Below, piece by piece: positions 1-7,212 of a stretch of 25,295 nt of DNA. Source of the stretch: Acidobacteriota bacterium (GTDB lineage Bacteria; Acidobacteriota; Terriglobia; UBA7540); assembly GCA_021784615.1 (NCBI GenBank), contig JAJYHU010000267.1:1-25295 (forward strand), read 5' to 3'. Below the pieces are notes generated by a model. It saw only the letters and a program-made list of their open reading frames with translations, was not told the DNA's origin and made no database searches. A program made the translations under genes and the position numbers. Position 1 is the first letter of the stretch, and the number at the start of each line of letters is the position of its first letter.

Positions 1-547
1 CTATGACATCCAAATAGTCGGCTACGACGGGAATCTGGGTGTGATCCATCACTTCCGAGACAACCAGAAGGCCATATTTGTCCGCGGCGCGCCGCATCAT
101 TTTCAAGCCGGGAAGTCCCAACCCTTGGAAGCTGTAAGGAGAAGTTCTGGGTTTGAATGCGCCGCCCCGCAGCACTCGCACACCCATTTCTCCGATTCGA
201 GCCGCAATCGTGTCGATTTGGGTTTCGCTCTCGACGCTGCAAGGCCCGGCCATGACCACGACTTGGCCGCCGCCCACCGCCACATCCTTGCCAAGCTGAA
301 CGACTGATCCCTCGGGACGGAAATGTCGGCTGGCCAGTTTGTAAGGAACTGAAATTCTGAGGACCTCCTCGACGCCGTCGATGAGCCCGATGTCACGGGT
401 GTCGAAATCGATTTTGGCGCCTACCGCTCCGAGAACCGTCTGCCGGACTCCCGTTGAGCGGTGGATGTCGAAACCCATATCCATTAATTTATTAATGACA
501 TGCTGGATTTCTTCTTCGGTCGCGCCTTCCTCCATGACTACAACCAT
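1..547 (-). CDS. aroF: 3-deoxy-7-phosphoheptulonate (DAHP) synthase, N-terminal part, cut by window edge
   Basis: This enzyme condenses phosphoenolpyruvate and erythrose-4-phosphate to DAHP, the entry step of the shikimate pathway. The 182 visible residues begin with a ferredoxin-like/ACT-like regulatory domain (about 1-70), followed by the start of the TIM barrel. AGPCSVES at 100-107 carries the metal-ligand Cys103, and KPRTSPYSFQG at 132-142 is the substrate-binding loop. This domain order is that of the class I-beta (KDO8P-like, Thermotoga type) DAHP synthases, which run to about 340 residues, so roughly 45% is missing beyond the window. I chose the ATG at 547; a second in-frame ATG lies four codons in. 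An AAGGA ribosome-binding site overlaps the end of aroQ, six bases upstream. It is the last visible gene of the trp/aro operon, where coupling to chorismate mutase suggests shared feedback control (inference). The symbol is generic, because aroF, aroG and aroA are used variously for this class. Confidence 0.93.
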   Translation of the reverse strand, partial: MVVVMEEGATEEEIQHVINKLMDMGFDIHRSTGVRQTVLGAVGAKIDFDTRDIGLIDGVEEVLRISVPYKLASRHFRPEGSVVQLGKDVAVGGGQVVVMAGPCSVESETQIDTIAARIGEMGVRVLRGGAFKPRTSPYSFQGLGLPGLKMMRRAADKYGLLVVSEVMDHTQIPVVADYLDVI

Positions 548-553
548 CTTGCA

Positions 554-847
554 CTATTCCTTATCTTGGTAAGATTCTGCATCCATGATGTGGCGTTCCA
601 GGGATCGCGCTTCATCGATGATCCGCTCAAAAAGCCGCCGCACGGCGGCATCGTCGAGAGGGCCGTGATTCGACTTCACAATGTTGCGCAGGATTTCCGC
701 TTCACGGTCCGGCTGCCAGGTCTGCATCTTCAATTGTTTTTTGATGTGTCCGATCTCCACCGCACAGCTTGCGCGCTCATTCAGCAGCTTTACCAGCTGC
801 TGATCCAGTTCGTCGATTCGCTTGCGCAAGTTCTCGAGTTCGCTCAT
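554..847 (-). CDS. aroQ: chorismate mutase, AroQ class
   Basis: This enzyme rearranges chorismate to prephenate, the branch point toward phenylalanine and tyrosine. The 97-residue all-helical protein has the length of a stand-alone AroQ domain. The active-site pattern of the E. coli P-protein mutase is recognisable: Arg8 in LRKRID, Arg25 in NERAS, Lys36 in EIGHIKK, and the Asp47-Arg48-Glu49 cluster. There is no signal peptide, so it acts in the cytosol. Its ATG overlaps the trpA stop by four bases (ATGA), which implies translational coupling. The DAHP synthase starts six bases after its stop. In several bacteria AroQ forms a complex with a class I DAHP synthase and makes it sensitive to prephenate or aromatic amino acids. 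The adjacency here fits that arrangement but does not prove it. Confidence 0.93.
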   Translation of the reverse strand: MSELENLRKRIDELDQQLVKLLNERASCAVEIGHIKKQLKMQTWQPDREAEILRNIVKSNHGPLDDAAVRRLFERIIDEARSLERHIMDAESYQDKE

Positions 848-1662
848 GCCGGTGAACTTCCTGTTCCTTGCTTGAGCCAGCGGATGTATTTTTCGATTGC
901 CGCGGCCCCTTCAGCGGAAAAACGCTCTTCGATGGCGCGAACCACCGCACTCCCGACCACCGCCGCGTCCGCCAGTTCCTCGACGGCGTGGATCTGCTGC
1001 GGGGTTGAAAGGCCGAATCCGACGGCAAGAGGCAGCCGGGTAAACTTCCTTGTCCGCTGGATCAGCGGCCGGGTGTTTGCCGCGATTTCTTTCCGTTCGC
1101 CGGTGACGCCGGTCCGTGAAATCAGATACAGAAAACCGGTTGAAACGCTTGCCACCCGCTCCAGCCGCTCATCCGTGGAGGTTGGCGAGGCCAGGAAGAT
1201 GGTGTCAAGGTTCCACTTGCGCAAGGTCTGGACGTAAGATTCCGACTCTTCCGGCGTAAGGTCGACGGCGAGCACTCCGTCGGCGCCCGCCTCGCTTGCG
1301 TCGCGGGCAAAATTCTCAAGGCCGTATTGCAGGATCGGATTGTAATAACTGAATAGAACCAGCGGCACGCTAACGCGTTTGCGCCAGCCGGGCAGCGCCT
1401 GCATCACTTTGCGCAGAGTCGTTCCGCCCTGAAGGGCGCGCTCTGAAGCTCGCTGAATGATCGGGCCATCCGCCAGCGGGTCTGAGAAAGGCACGCCCAG
1501 CTCGATGATGTCCGCGCCGCCGCGCTCGATAGCCTCCAGCAGTTCGCCCGTGGCTTCAAGCGCGGGGTCGCCCGCGGTCACATAAATGATCAGCCCTTTG
1601 GCCTTCTGCTCCCCAAGCTCTCGGAACTTGGATCCAATTCGCGATGTCACACCAGTATCCAT
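844..1662 (-). CDS. trpA: tryptophan synthase alpha chain
   Basis: The alpha subunit cleaves indole-3-glycerol phosphate to indole and glyceraldehyde-3-phosphate, and channels indole to the beta subunit. The 272-residue TIM barrel has the normal family length. IELGVPFSDPLADGP at 53-67 contains the two catalytic acids, Glu54 and Asp65 (equivalent to Glu49 and Asp60 in E. coli). ISRTGVTG is the phosphate and closing-loop region, and FGLSTPQQ lies in the C-terminal phosphate site. The ATG at 1662 follows trpB after 27 bases. No clear Shine-Dalgarno sequence is seen there; the upstream bases read ACCTCCT, which is anti-SD-like. The stop overlaps the aroQ start. Confidence 0.97.
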   Translation of the reverse strand: MDTGVTSRIGSKFRELGEQKAKGLIIYVTAGDPALEATGELLEAIERGGADIIELGVPFSDPLADGPIIQRASERALQGGTTLRKVMQALPGWRKRVSVPLVLFSYYNPILQYGLENFARDASEAGADGVLAVDLTPEESESYVQTLRKWNLDTIFLASPTSTDERLERVASVSTGFLYLISRTGVTGERKEIAANTRPLIQRTRKFTRLPLAVGFGLSTPQQIHAVEELADAAVVGSAVVRAIEERFSAEGAAAIEKYIRWLKQGTGSSPA

Positions 1663-1689
1663 AGGAGGTTCTTGAGATTGTAACCGGAT

Positions 1690-2895
1690 TTACAAAATTC
1701 CCGCCGATTGAAAAATGCCCAAGTCTTTGTCGCCCCGGCCTGAAAGGTTCACAATGAACACTTTTTTGCGGCCCGCTTGGGGGGCGCGCTTGATGACTTC
1801 CGCCAAAGCGTGTGAAGATTCGAGCGCCGGAATGATGCCTTCCATGCGGGCCAATATCTGAGCCGCTTCGAGAGCTTCCTCATCGTTTGCGTAGGTATAT
1901 TCCACTCGGCCCTGGCGGTAGAGGGCTGCGTGCTCGGGCCCCACGGCGGGATAATCAAGCCCTGCCGACACCGAATGAGTATTGGAAATCAAGCCATCAG
2001 CCGTCTGCAAAATGTAAGTGTACGTGCCGTGCAGCACGCCCGGAGATCCGCCTGCAAAGCGCGCCGCGTGGTCGCCGAGATGGAGCGACCGGCCTCCGGC
2101 CTCGACGCCAACCATTTTAACTTCCTGGTCGGGGATGAAGTCGTAAAAAAGCCCGATGGAATTGCTCCCGCCGCCCACGCAGGCAAAAAGGCAATCGGGC
2201 AGCTTGCCCGTGGCCTCCAGGATTTGCCGCCGCGCTTCCTGTCCGATGACGCGCTGGAATTCGCGCACCATCATCGGGTAAGGATGCGGCCCCAGCACCG
2301 AGCCCATCAGGTAGTGGGTGTTTTCGACGTTGGTGACCCAATCGCGCATGCCCTCATTAATGGCGTCTTTCAGCGTCTTGGCGCCGGAGGATACGCCCAC
2401 AACTTCCGTTCCCAGCAGGCGCATGCGGAAAACGTTGGGCGACTGCCGGGCCATATCCTCATCGCCCATGTACACCCTGCACTGCAGGCCCAATAGCGCC
2501 GCCACCGTCGCGGTGGCCACGCCGTGCTGCCCGGCGCCTGTTTCAGCAATCAAGCGGGTCTTGCCCATGCGCACCGCAAGCAGGCCCTGCCCAAGGCAGT
2601 TGTTGATCTTGTGCGCGCCCGTGTGCAGAAGGTCTTCCCGTTTCAAATAGATTTGAGCGCCGCCCAAATGTTCACTGAGCCGCCGCGCGTGGTAGAGGGG
2701 CGTGGGGCGTCCGGCAAAGTAGTGCAAGAGATATTGAAACTCGGACTGAAAGCTCGGGTCCTGGCGCGCCTCTTCATAAGCCTGCTCAAGCTCCTCAATG
2801 GCGTGCATGAGCGTTTCAGGGACGTAGCGGCCGCCGAACTCCCCAAATCTCCCTCGGGCATCGGGCGCGGTCACTGCTGGTTGTTCTTTCGGCAT
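1690..2895 (-). CDS. trpB: tryptophan synthase beta chain
   Basis: This PLP enzyme joins indole and serine to make tryptophan. I prefer the ATG at 2895 (401 residues, beginning MPKEQPAV). A TTG at 2910 would add five residues but has no better ribosome-binding site. N-terminal GRFGEFGGRYVPETL is the usual opening of TrpB1. LLHTGAHKINN holds the PLP lysine (Lys96 from this start), AETGAGQHG is the indole-channel motif, and GGGSNSIG binds the PLP phosphate. The length is normal for TrpB1 and there is no sign of damage. It lies between trpF (26-base gap) and trpA (27-base gap), in the usual B-A order. Confidence 0.97.
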   Translation of the reverse strand: MPKEQPAVTAPDARGRFGEFGGRYVPETLMHAIEELEQAYEEARQDPSFQSEFQYLLHYFAGRPTPLYHARRLSEHLGGAQIYLKREDLLHTGAHKINNCLGQGLLAVRMGKTRLIAETGAGQHGVATATVAALLGLQCRVYMGDEDMARQSPNVFRMRLLGTEVVGVSSGAKTLKDAINEGMRDWVTNVENTHYLMGSVLGPHPYPMMVREFQRVIGQEARRQILEATGKLPDCLFACVGGGSNSIGLFYDFIPDQEVKMVGVEAGGRSLHLGDHAARFAGGSPGVLHGTYTYILQTADGLISNTHSVSAGLDYPAVGPEHAALYRQGRVEYTYANDEEALEAAQILARMEGIIPALESSHALAEVIKRAPQAGRKKVFIVNLSGRGDKDLGIFQSAGIL

Positions 2896-2921
2896 GTGGG
2901 TCTCTAACAAACGAGATTAGC

Positions 2922-3554
2922 TCAAATTTGCTGACTTGCCTCTTCGACGGCGGCAAAAAACGCGCGAAGAAGCGCCGGGTCCTTTTCCCCTGGGGCTGAC
3001 TCGACGCCGCTCGCTACATCGACGGCAAATGGACGGACCATGGATATAGCGCGGCCTACATTTTGTGGATTCAAGCCCCCGGCCAGAATAATTGTGCCAT
3101 ATTCGGCCGCCTTTCGCGCCAAACTCCAGTCGATTTGAATGCCCGTTCCGCCTTTTAAGTCCGGATGGAAGGCATCGAGGAGAAAAGCGTTCGCGCGGAG
3201 GCTCGCCAGCGTTTCCGGGTCAAAATCTTTTCCAACCGTCACAGCCCGGATCATCGAGTAGGCTTGCAGCGGACCGGCCGGTTCCGGAAACCGCGGGCCG
3301 TGAAGCTGCACGGTGCGGACTCCAGCTTCCTGTGCGATGGCGGCCACACTCCCTGCATCCGTCTGATCCGCGTAGACGCCCACGGCGGTTACAAACGGCG
3401 GCAATCGTTCGATGATGGATCGAGCGGCGCCTGGCGCAATGAAACGCGGCGAACGGGGATAAAAGTTAAAACCCAGCGCGTCAGCCCCCAACTCAACCGC
3501 CAACTGGGCGTCTTCGAGCCGCGTGATCCCGCAAACTTTGACCCGGGTCAGCAT
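2922..3554 (-). CDS. trpF: phosphoribosylanthranilate isomerase
   Basis: This enzyme performs the Amadori rearrangement of N-(5-phosphoribosyl)anthranilate to CdRP, the third step of tryptophan synthesis. The 210-residue TIM barrel opens with VKVCGITR, which carries the catalytic Cys8. The catalytic acid is Asp127 in LLDAFHPDLKGGTG, and VQLHG at 82-86 is a family hallmark. The C-terminal phosphate-binding segment LAGGLNPQNV is present. Its ATG lies only four bases after the trpC stop, so the two are probably translated in series. It is stand-alone here, not fused to TrpC as in enterobacteria. Confidence 0.96.
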   Translation of the reverse strand: MLTRVKVCGITRLEDAQLAVELGADALGFNFYPRSPRFIAPGAARSIIERLPPFVTAVGVYADQTDAGSVAAIAQEAGVRTVQLHGPRFPEPAGPLQAYSMIRAVTVGKDFDPETLASLRANAFLLDAFHPDLKGGTGIQIDWSLARKAAEYGTIILAGGLNPQNVGRAISMVRPFAVDVASGVESAPGEKDPALLRAFFAAVEEASQQI

Positions 3555-3558
3555 GCCG

Positions 3559-4368
3559 TCAGGTCCGGGCCATCCTTAACGATGGCGCGCTTTCCAGGAG
3601 TTGTTCCAGGGCTTTTCCGGGATTGCCGGACGCCATCAGATGCTCGCCGATGAGGACGGCGTTAAAGCCTGCCTTGGCGAGACTTTCAAGATCGCTGCCG
3701 GACTTGATGCCGCTCTCGCTCACGGCCAGGCATGAGCGTGGAAGCTTTTCCCGAAGCCGGAACGAAGTCTCCAGGTTGACCATGAAAGTGTTCAAATCTC
3801 GATTGTTGACGCCGATGATGCGGGCCCCGGCAGCAAGCGCCCGCTCAAGTTCGCGCTCCGTGTGAACCTCGACGAGCGGAGCAATCTTCAATTGCGAGGC
3901 GAGTCCAAGGAGCCTTTTAAGGTCTTCATCTGCAAGCGCCGCCACAATCAATAAGAGAGCGTCAGCTCCCGCCGCCGCCGACTCATAAACCTGGTAATCG
4001 TCGAGGATGAAATCCTTCCGCAGCACAGGCAGTCGAACGGCCTGCCGGATGGCCTGCAAGTCGCCGAGCGATCCCAGGAAAAACTCCTCTTCCGTCAAGG
4101 CCGAAAGCGCCCTGGCCCCGGCGCGCTCATAGGCGGTTGCAGTCTCCTGGGGACGATAGTCAGGGCATATTAATCCTCGCGAAGGAGAAGCCTGCTTAAG
4201 CTCAGCGATGATGCTGAGGCCTTCGGCGGAAAGCGCGGCGGCGAAATCCCGATAATCGGCTCTCCTCTCGGCAGCTCGGCGGAGGGCATCCAGAGGACGG
4301 CTCGTTTTCAGCTCTTCGACGCGGCGCCTGCGCGCGGCGATGATCTTTTCGAGAAACAGACTCTCCAC
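3559..4368 (-). CDS. trpC: indole-3-glycerol-phosphate synthase
   Basis: This enzyme closes the indole ring, converting CdRP to indole-3-glycerol phosphate with loss of CO2. It is a 269-residue TIM barrel with an N-terminal helical extension. IAELKQASPSRG at 54-65 is the family signature (Glu56, Lys58). LRKDFI at 116-121 supplies the catalytic lysine (Lys118), EVH carries Glu167, GVNNRDL is at 186-192, and SESG is at 217-220. The start is GTG at 4368, well supported by GAGGAG six bases upstream. It is the first gene of the operon; upstream lies a kilobase without genes, so the operon promoter should be there. No tryptophan-rich leader peptide was found. Confidence 0.96.
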   Translation of the reverse strand: MESLFLEKIIAARRRRVEELKTSRPLDALRRAAERRADYRDFAAALSAEGLSIIAELKQASPSRGLICPDYRPQETATAYERAGARALSALTEEEFFLGSLGDLQAIRQAVRLPVLRKDFILDDYQVYESAAAGADALLLIVAALADEDLKRLLGLASQLKIAPLVEVHTERELERALAAGARIIGVNNRDLNTFMVNLETSFRLREKLPRSCLAVSESGIKSGSDLESLAKAGFNAVLIGEHLMASGNPGKALEQLLESAPSLRMART

Positions 4369-4450
4369 CTTGACTCCTCAAATCGCCGGGCTTTACAGCG
4401 TGAAGCGGTACGAGCAGAGCGGGGCAAGCCTTTAATGTAACCTTCCGGTG

Positions 4451-4514
4451 GGAGCGAAGTCAACGCTCCAAAGCTATTCGGGGCGAGTTCATTCGCCTCG
4501 CGTCTGCCTCGCCC
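4451..4514 (-). promoter_or_regulatory. possible structured 5' leader of the trp/aro operon
   Basis: About 80-150 bases ahead of trpC are compact inverted repeats. GGAGCG (4451-4456) pairs with CGCTCC (4464-4469) across a 7-base loop. GGCGA (4482-4486) can pair with TCGCC (4493-4497), or GGGCGAG (4481-4487) with CTCGCCC (4508-4514), and the last two pairings exclude each other. Mutually exclusive stems are typical of attenuators. There is no U-tract, no Trp-codon run and no T-box motif that I recognise, so regulation is only a suggestion. Confidence 0.25.
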
Positions 4515-4709
4515 GATGTCAGCATCGCCGTGCCGCTCTGTCAAAACGATTTCGGCGCCGCCGGGCTTCGATTTCATACAGGCCCTGCTCTTATCCCCTC
4601 GGTATCGATCGCTCAGGCGGGCGAGGCTCCTGGCGGTTTTGCCGCAATCGATAGGCTAGATAGGCGGAAATTGCGGAGTTTGGCCGGCGGGGCGGAGCGG
4701 GCGATTTCC

Positions 4710-4872
4710 GGTTCGTTTTAGCTTTGTTTTTTGGCCCATCATGTGTTTTCAACAACTTGGCTAGCTTCGTTTTCGGTTCGTTTTAGGTTCGTTTTGGCTG
4801 TTTTTTCCACAGCCCTCTTTTGTTTTCAATGACTTCCTGGCTTCGTTTTTGAAAAAAAGAATTCTTTTTTTC
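4710..4872. repeat. A/T-rich repeat block with G[G/C]TTCGTTTT units and a terminal palindrome
   Basis: The decamer GGTTCGTTTT, or its variant GCTTCGTTTT, occurs at 4710, 4764, 4775, 4786 and 4840. The middle three are in tandem with an 11-base step. A larger imperfect direct repeat of about 30 bases spans 4744-4773 and 4821-4849; both copies start TGTTTTCAA and end GCTTCGTTTT. Between the copies, GGCTGT (4796-4801) and ACAGCC (4809-4814) form a hairpin. The block ends in a perfect 22-base palindrome at 4851-4872, an A7/T7 stem around GAATTC. The composition differs sharply from the GC-rich genes. It resembles dispersed A-rich intergenic repeats that I associate with acidobacterial genomes (memory-based). 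Confidence 0.7.
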
Positions 4873-5189
4873 TGGCTTCCGGCCCCAGAAAGTCTCAGAA
4901 AATATTTTAATGCTGCATTGTGAAGGTCTTGCCGTCGCATCCCTGCTGGTTTCCATGTTTTTCGCTCCCCGGGCAAACCCCCGAGCGCCGTTAATGAGAC
5001 TAGCACACTAGGCCTTCTTTGCCAAGCAAATTGTGCTCGCGTCCTGAGGTCGGGGCGGGATTTCCCGCGGAGTTGACTCTGAGCCTCTTTCACTCTGCTC
5101 AGGGCGGTTCGCAAGCGGGGGCGAACAACGGGCGCGAAACAGCGCCGGAGAGGGAAGGGCCGGGGATGGCGCGGCTCCGAAACGTGTTT

Positions 5190-5311
5190 CTAGCGTAGTG
5201 TCCGCGAAATAACTGGACAATCGGCACGTCCGTAACGCCGGCATCCTGCCGGCAAATGCCGCCGGGACGGCGGCGTTACATTGTCCGCTCAATGACAGGA
5301 CACTACTCTAG
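5190..5311. mobile_element. MITE/REP-like cruciform element, about 122 bp
   Basis: The ends are near-perfect terminal inverted repeats: CTAGCGTAGTGTCC (5190-5203) and GGACACTACTCTAG (5298-5311), matching at 13 of 14 positions. Inside, GGACAAT (5215-5221) pairs with ATTGTCC (5280-5286), and GTAAC (5232-5236) with GTTAC (5275-5279). These enclose two short perfect hairpins, GCCGGCA/TGCCGGC (5237-5253) and GCCGCCG/CGGCGGC (5258-5274), each with a 3-base loop. The nested arms would fold into a branched cruciform. It encodes no protein. Such non-autonomous palindromes are usually moved by a transposase or RAYT protein encoded elsewhere; none is in this window. Confidence 0.8.
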
Positions 5312-5416
5312 CAACCGCCGGGAGTGGATGGGCAGGAAAGAGGCTGAATTTTTTTGCGGAAAGCTTTATATTGACCATTCACATTTTGTGTTGAAACTTA
5401 CGCGGAGGTTTACCTC

Positions 5417-6445
5417 ATGACGGATGTCGTGACTTTTGGCGAAGCCATGATTCGGCTGGCGCCCCCCCATTTCCTAAGGATCGAGCAGACGTCATCCCTT
5501 GACGTGCAGGTCGGCGGCGGCGAGCTTAACGTTGCGGCGGGCGTAAGCCGGTTGGGGCTTAAAAGCTCCTGGGTTTCCCGCCTGCCCAGAAACCCGCTGG
5601 CGCGGCTGCTGGAAAACCGGGTGAAGCAGGCGGGAGTGGATAGCTCAGCGATTGTGTGGGCGGACGAAGGAAGAGTCGGGCTATACTTTGTGGAATTTGG
5701 CGCAGCGCCCCGGCCAAGCTCCGTTCTTTACGACCGCGCTCATTCTTCCATCAGCTCCATCAAGCCCGGAGAAGTGGATTGGAAAGAGGTTTTTGCGGGC
5801 GCCCGCTGGTTTCACACCAGCGGCATCACGCCGGCCTTGAGCGATTCGGCGGCGGCCGTCACCCGCGAGGCGCTGGTGGCGGCAAAGCAGGCCGGAGTTA
5901 CCGTCAGTTACGATTTGAATTATCGCGGCAAGCTATGGTCTCCGGACAAAGCGCAGGCCGTCCAGGAGCCGCTGATGGATTTGGTTGATGTGCTGATCAC
6001 CACGGAAGAAGACACCGGAGTGGTCTTCAAAATCAAAGCGGCGGGGAAAACGGACGACCGCGAATTTAAGGAGATTTCCGCCGAAAGCTACAAAGAGGCC
6101 GCCCAGCGGCTTCAGGAACGCTTCAAGTTCAAGTGCGTGGCCATCACCCTGCGGGAAAATCCGCTGGTGTGGCGCAACTCGTGGTCGGCGATTGCCTACG
6201 CGGACGGAAAATTTTACGAGGACGTCAAGTATGAGCTGGAGATTGTAGACCGGGTGGGCGGTGGTGACTCGTTCAGCGCGGGTTTCATATACGGATACCT
6301 TTCGAAAAATTCATATGGCGCTGCAGTCCGTTACGGGAATGCATTCAGCGCCCTCAAGCAGACCATTCCTGGCGACTTCAATTGGTCAACGCTCGAAGAG
6401 GTCGAAAAACTGCTGAAGGGAGCAAGTTTAAGAGTATCAAGGTAA
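5417..6445 (+). CDS. kdgK: PfkB-family sugar kinase, probable 2-keto-3-deoxygluconate kinase
   Basis: It probably phosphorylates 2-keto-3-deoxygluconate to KDPG, the substrate of the aldolase encoded next. The 342-residue ribokinase-like protein opens with VVTFGEAMIRL. VGGGELNVAAGVSRLG at 32-47 is the sugar-binding region, and DLNYRGKLW at 166-174 is typical of KdgK. The PfkB signature DRVGGGDSFSAGF at 278-290 contains the catalytic base Asp284 and the anion hole. GGAGG at 5404-5408, eight bases before the ATG, fixes the start. A small inverted repeat, CACATTTTGTG (5380-5390), just upstream could be an operator (weak). Substrate identity rests on homology and on the eda neighbour; another PfkB sugar is possible. 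Confidence 0.88.
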   Translation: MTDVVTFGEAMIRLAPPHFLRIEQTSSLDVQVGGGELNVAAGVSRLGLKSSWVSRLPRNPLARLLENRVKQAGVDSSAIVWADEGRVGLYFVEFGAAPRPSSVLYDRAHSSISSIKPGEVDWKEVFAGARWFHTSGITPALSDSAAAVTREALVAAKQAGVTVSYDLNYRGKLWSPDKAQAVQEPLMDLVDVLITTEEDTGVVFKIKAAGKTDDREFKEISAESYKEAAQRLQERFKFKCVAITLRENPLVWRNSWSAIAYADGKFYEDVKYELEIVDRVGGGDSFSAGFIYGYLSKNSYGAAVRYGNAFSALKQTIPGDFNWSTLEEVEKLLKGASLRVSR

Positions 6446-6498
6446 CGACCGTGTCAGGGGTCTGGCGGCTGATTCATTTGCGACCCCAGGGGCAGTAT

Positions 6499-6528
6499 CG
6501 GCTGCGGGATGTTCAGCCGTATTTTTTT
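6499..6528 (+). terminator. terminator-like hairpin between kdgK and eda
   Basis: CGGCTG (6499-6504) and CAGCCG (6514-6519) form a 6-bp stem with a 9-base loop, followed directly by TATTTTTTT (6520-6528). This is the form of an intrinsic terminator. The eda ribosome-binding site (AAGGAG, 6535-6540) begins six bases later, so it may trim eda expression or act as an attenuator. Upstream, GGGGTC (6457-6462) and GACCCC (6482-6487) can form a second stem. Confidence 0.6.
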
Positions 6529-6546
6529 ACCAGCAAGGAGTTAAAG

Positions 6547-7212
6547 ATGCCGTGGTCAAGGGAGAAAGCTTTAGGACTGATCCGTGAGGTTGGTCTTATC
6601 CCCATCATCCGCGCCTCAACTTCGGAAGATGCCTTCCAGGCGGTTGAGGCCATTGTTGCCGGGGGAGTGCCGATTGCGGAAGTTACGATGGTGGTGCCGA
6701 ATGCCCTCCGCGTGATGGAGCGGGCCGTCGAACACTTTGACGACGAAGTGTTGCTGGGTGCAGGCACGGTGCTTGATACGGAAACCTGCCGGGCGGCCAT
6801 CTTTGCGGGCGCCGAGTTTATTGTGACTCCGACGCTTGACGTCAAAGTCATTGAAATGGCGCGCCGCTACAGCAAGGCATGCATTCCCGGCGGGTTGACC
6901 CCTACGGAAATCCTGACAGCCTGGCAGGCCGGGGCTGACATGGTTAAAGTGTTCCCCTGCGGACCCGCCGGAGGACCCCGGTACATGAAAGCTATCAGGG
7001 GACCTCTTCCTCAAATTGATCTTGTGCCTACGGGCGGAGTTGATCTTGAATCGACTCCCAAGTATATTCGGGCCGGAGCCGCGGCGGTTGCGGTCGGAGG
7101 GGAACTGGTCTCATCGAAAGCGCTGAGGGAAGGGAACAGCGCGAGCATTACAGCGGCGGCCCGCCAGTACGTTGAAGCGGTGCGGTCAGCCCGAAGGGCC
7201 ATGGCAAAATAG
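6547..7212 (+). CDS. eda: 2-keto-3-deoxy-6-phosphogluconate (KDPG) aldolase
   Basis: This enzyme splits KDPG into pyruvate and glyceraldehyde-3-phosphate, the last committed Entner-Doudoroff step. The 221-residue TIM barrel has the standard length. IPIIRAS carries the conserved Arg22, IAEVTM holds the catalytic Glu45, GAGTVL is at 71-76, IVTPTLD at 92-98, and MVKVFPCGPAGG contains the Schiff-base Lys134. The ATG at 6547 follows AAGGAG by six bases; longer upstream extensions in this frame lack family similarity. Together with kdgK it forms a KDG-utilisation pair, consistent with uronate/pectin or gluconate breakdown (inference). Its last 27 bases overlap the tail of a degenerate gene on the other strand. 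Confidence 0.94.
   Translation: MPWSREKALGLIREVGLIPIIRASTSEDAFQAVEAIVAGGVPIAEVTMVVPNALRVMERAVEHFDDEVLLGAGTVLDTETCRAAIFAGAEFIVTPTLDVKVIEMARRYSKACIPGGLTPTEILTAWQAGADMVKVFPCGPAGGPRYMKAIRGPLPQIDLVPTGGVDLESTPKYIRAGAAAVAVGGELVSSKALREGNSASITAAARQYVEAVRSARRAMAK

Larger units (their letters stand above)
4369..5416. other. gene-free kilobase between the divergent trp/aro operon and kdgK
   Basis: No open frame here looks like a protein. The translations are arginine- and proline-rich or lysine- and asparagine-rich read-through of repeats. The region holds, in order, candidate trpC leader hairpins (4451-4514), an A-rich (minus strand) repeat block (4710-4872), several short inverted repeats, a cruciform MITE/REP-like element (5190-5311), and an AT-rich stretch before kdgK. 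CTGAGC/GCTCAG arms near 5079-5102 are another small hairpin. Both divergent promoters must lie here, but I found no convincing -35/-10 pair for either gene. Confidence 0.7.

Noticed and set aside
500..1237. Plus-strand open frame of 245 codons over DAHP synthase/aroQ/trpA
   Set aside because: It is antisense to three confidently identified genes and has no family features.
4308..4577. Possible trp leader peptide ahead of trpC
   Set aside because: The frame contains no tryptophan codons or Trp-rich run and overlaps trpC out of frame.
4761..5292. Two minus-strand frames over the intergenic repeats (one ending NEPKTNRKRS, one containing AAVPAAFAGRMPALR)
   Set aside because: They are translations of the A-rich repeat block and the cruciform element. 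They show no conserved protein features and lack credible starts.
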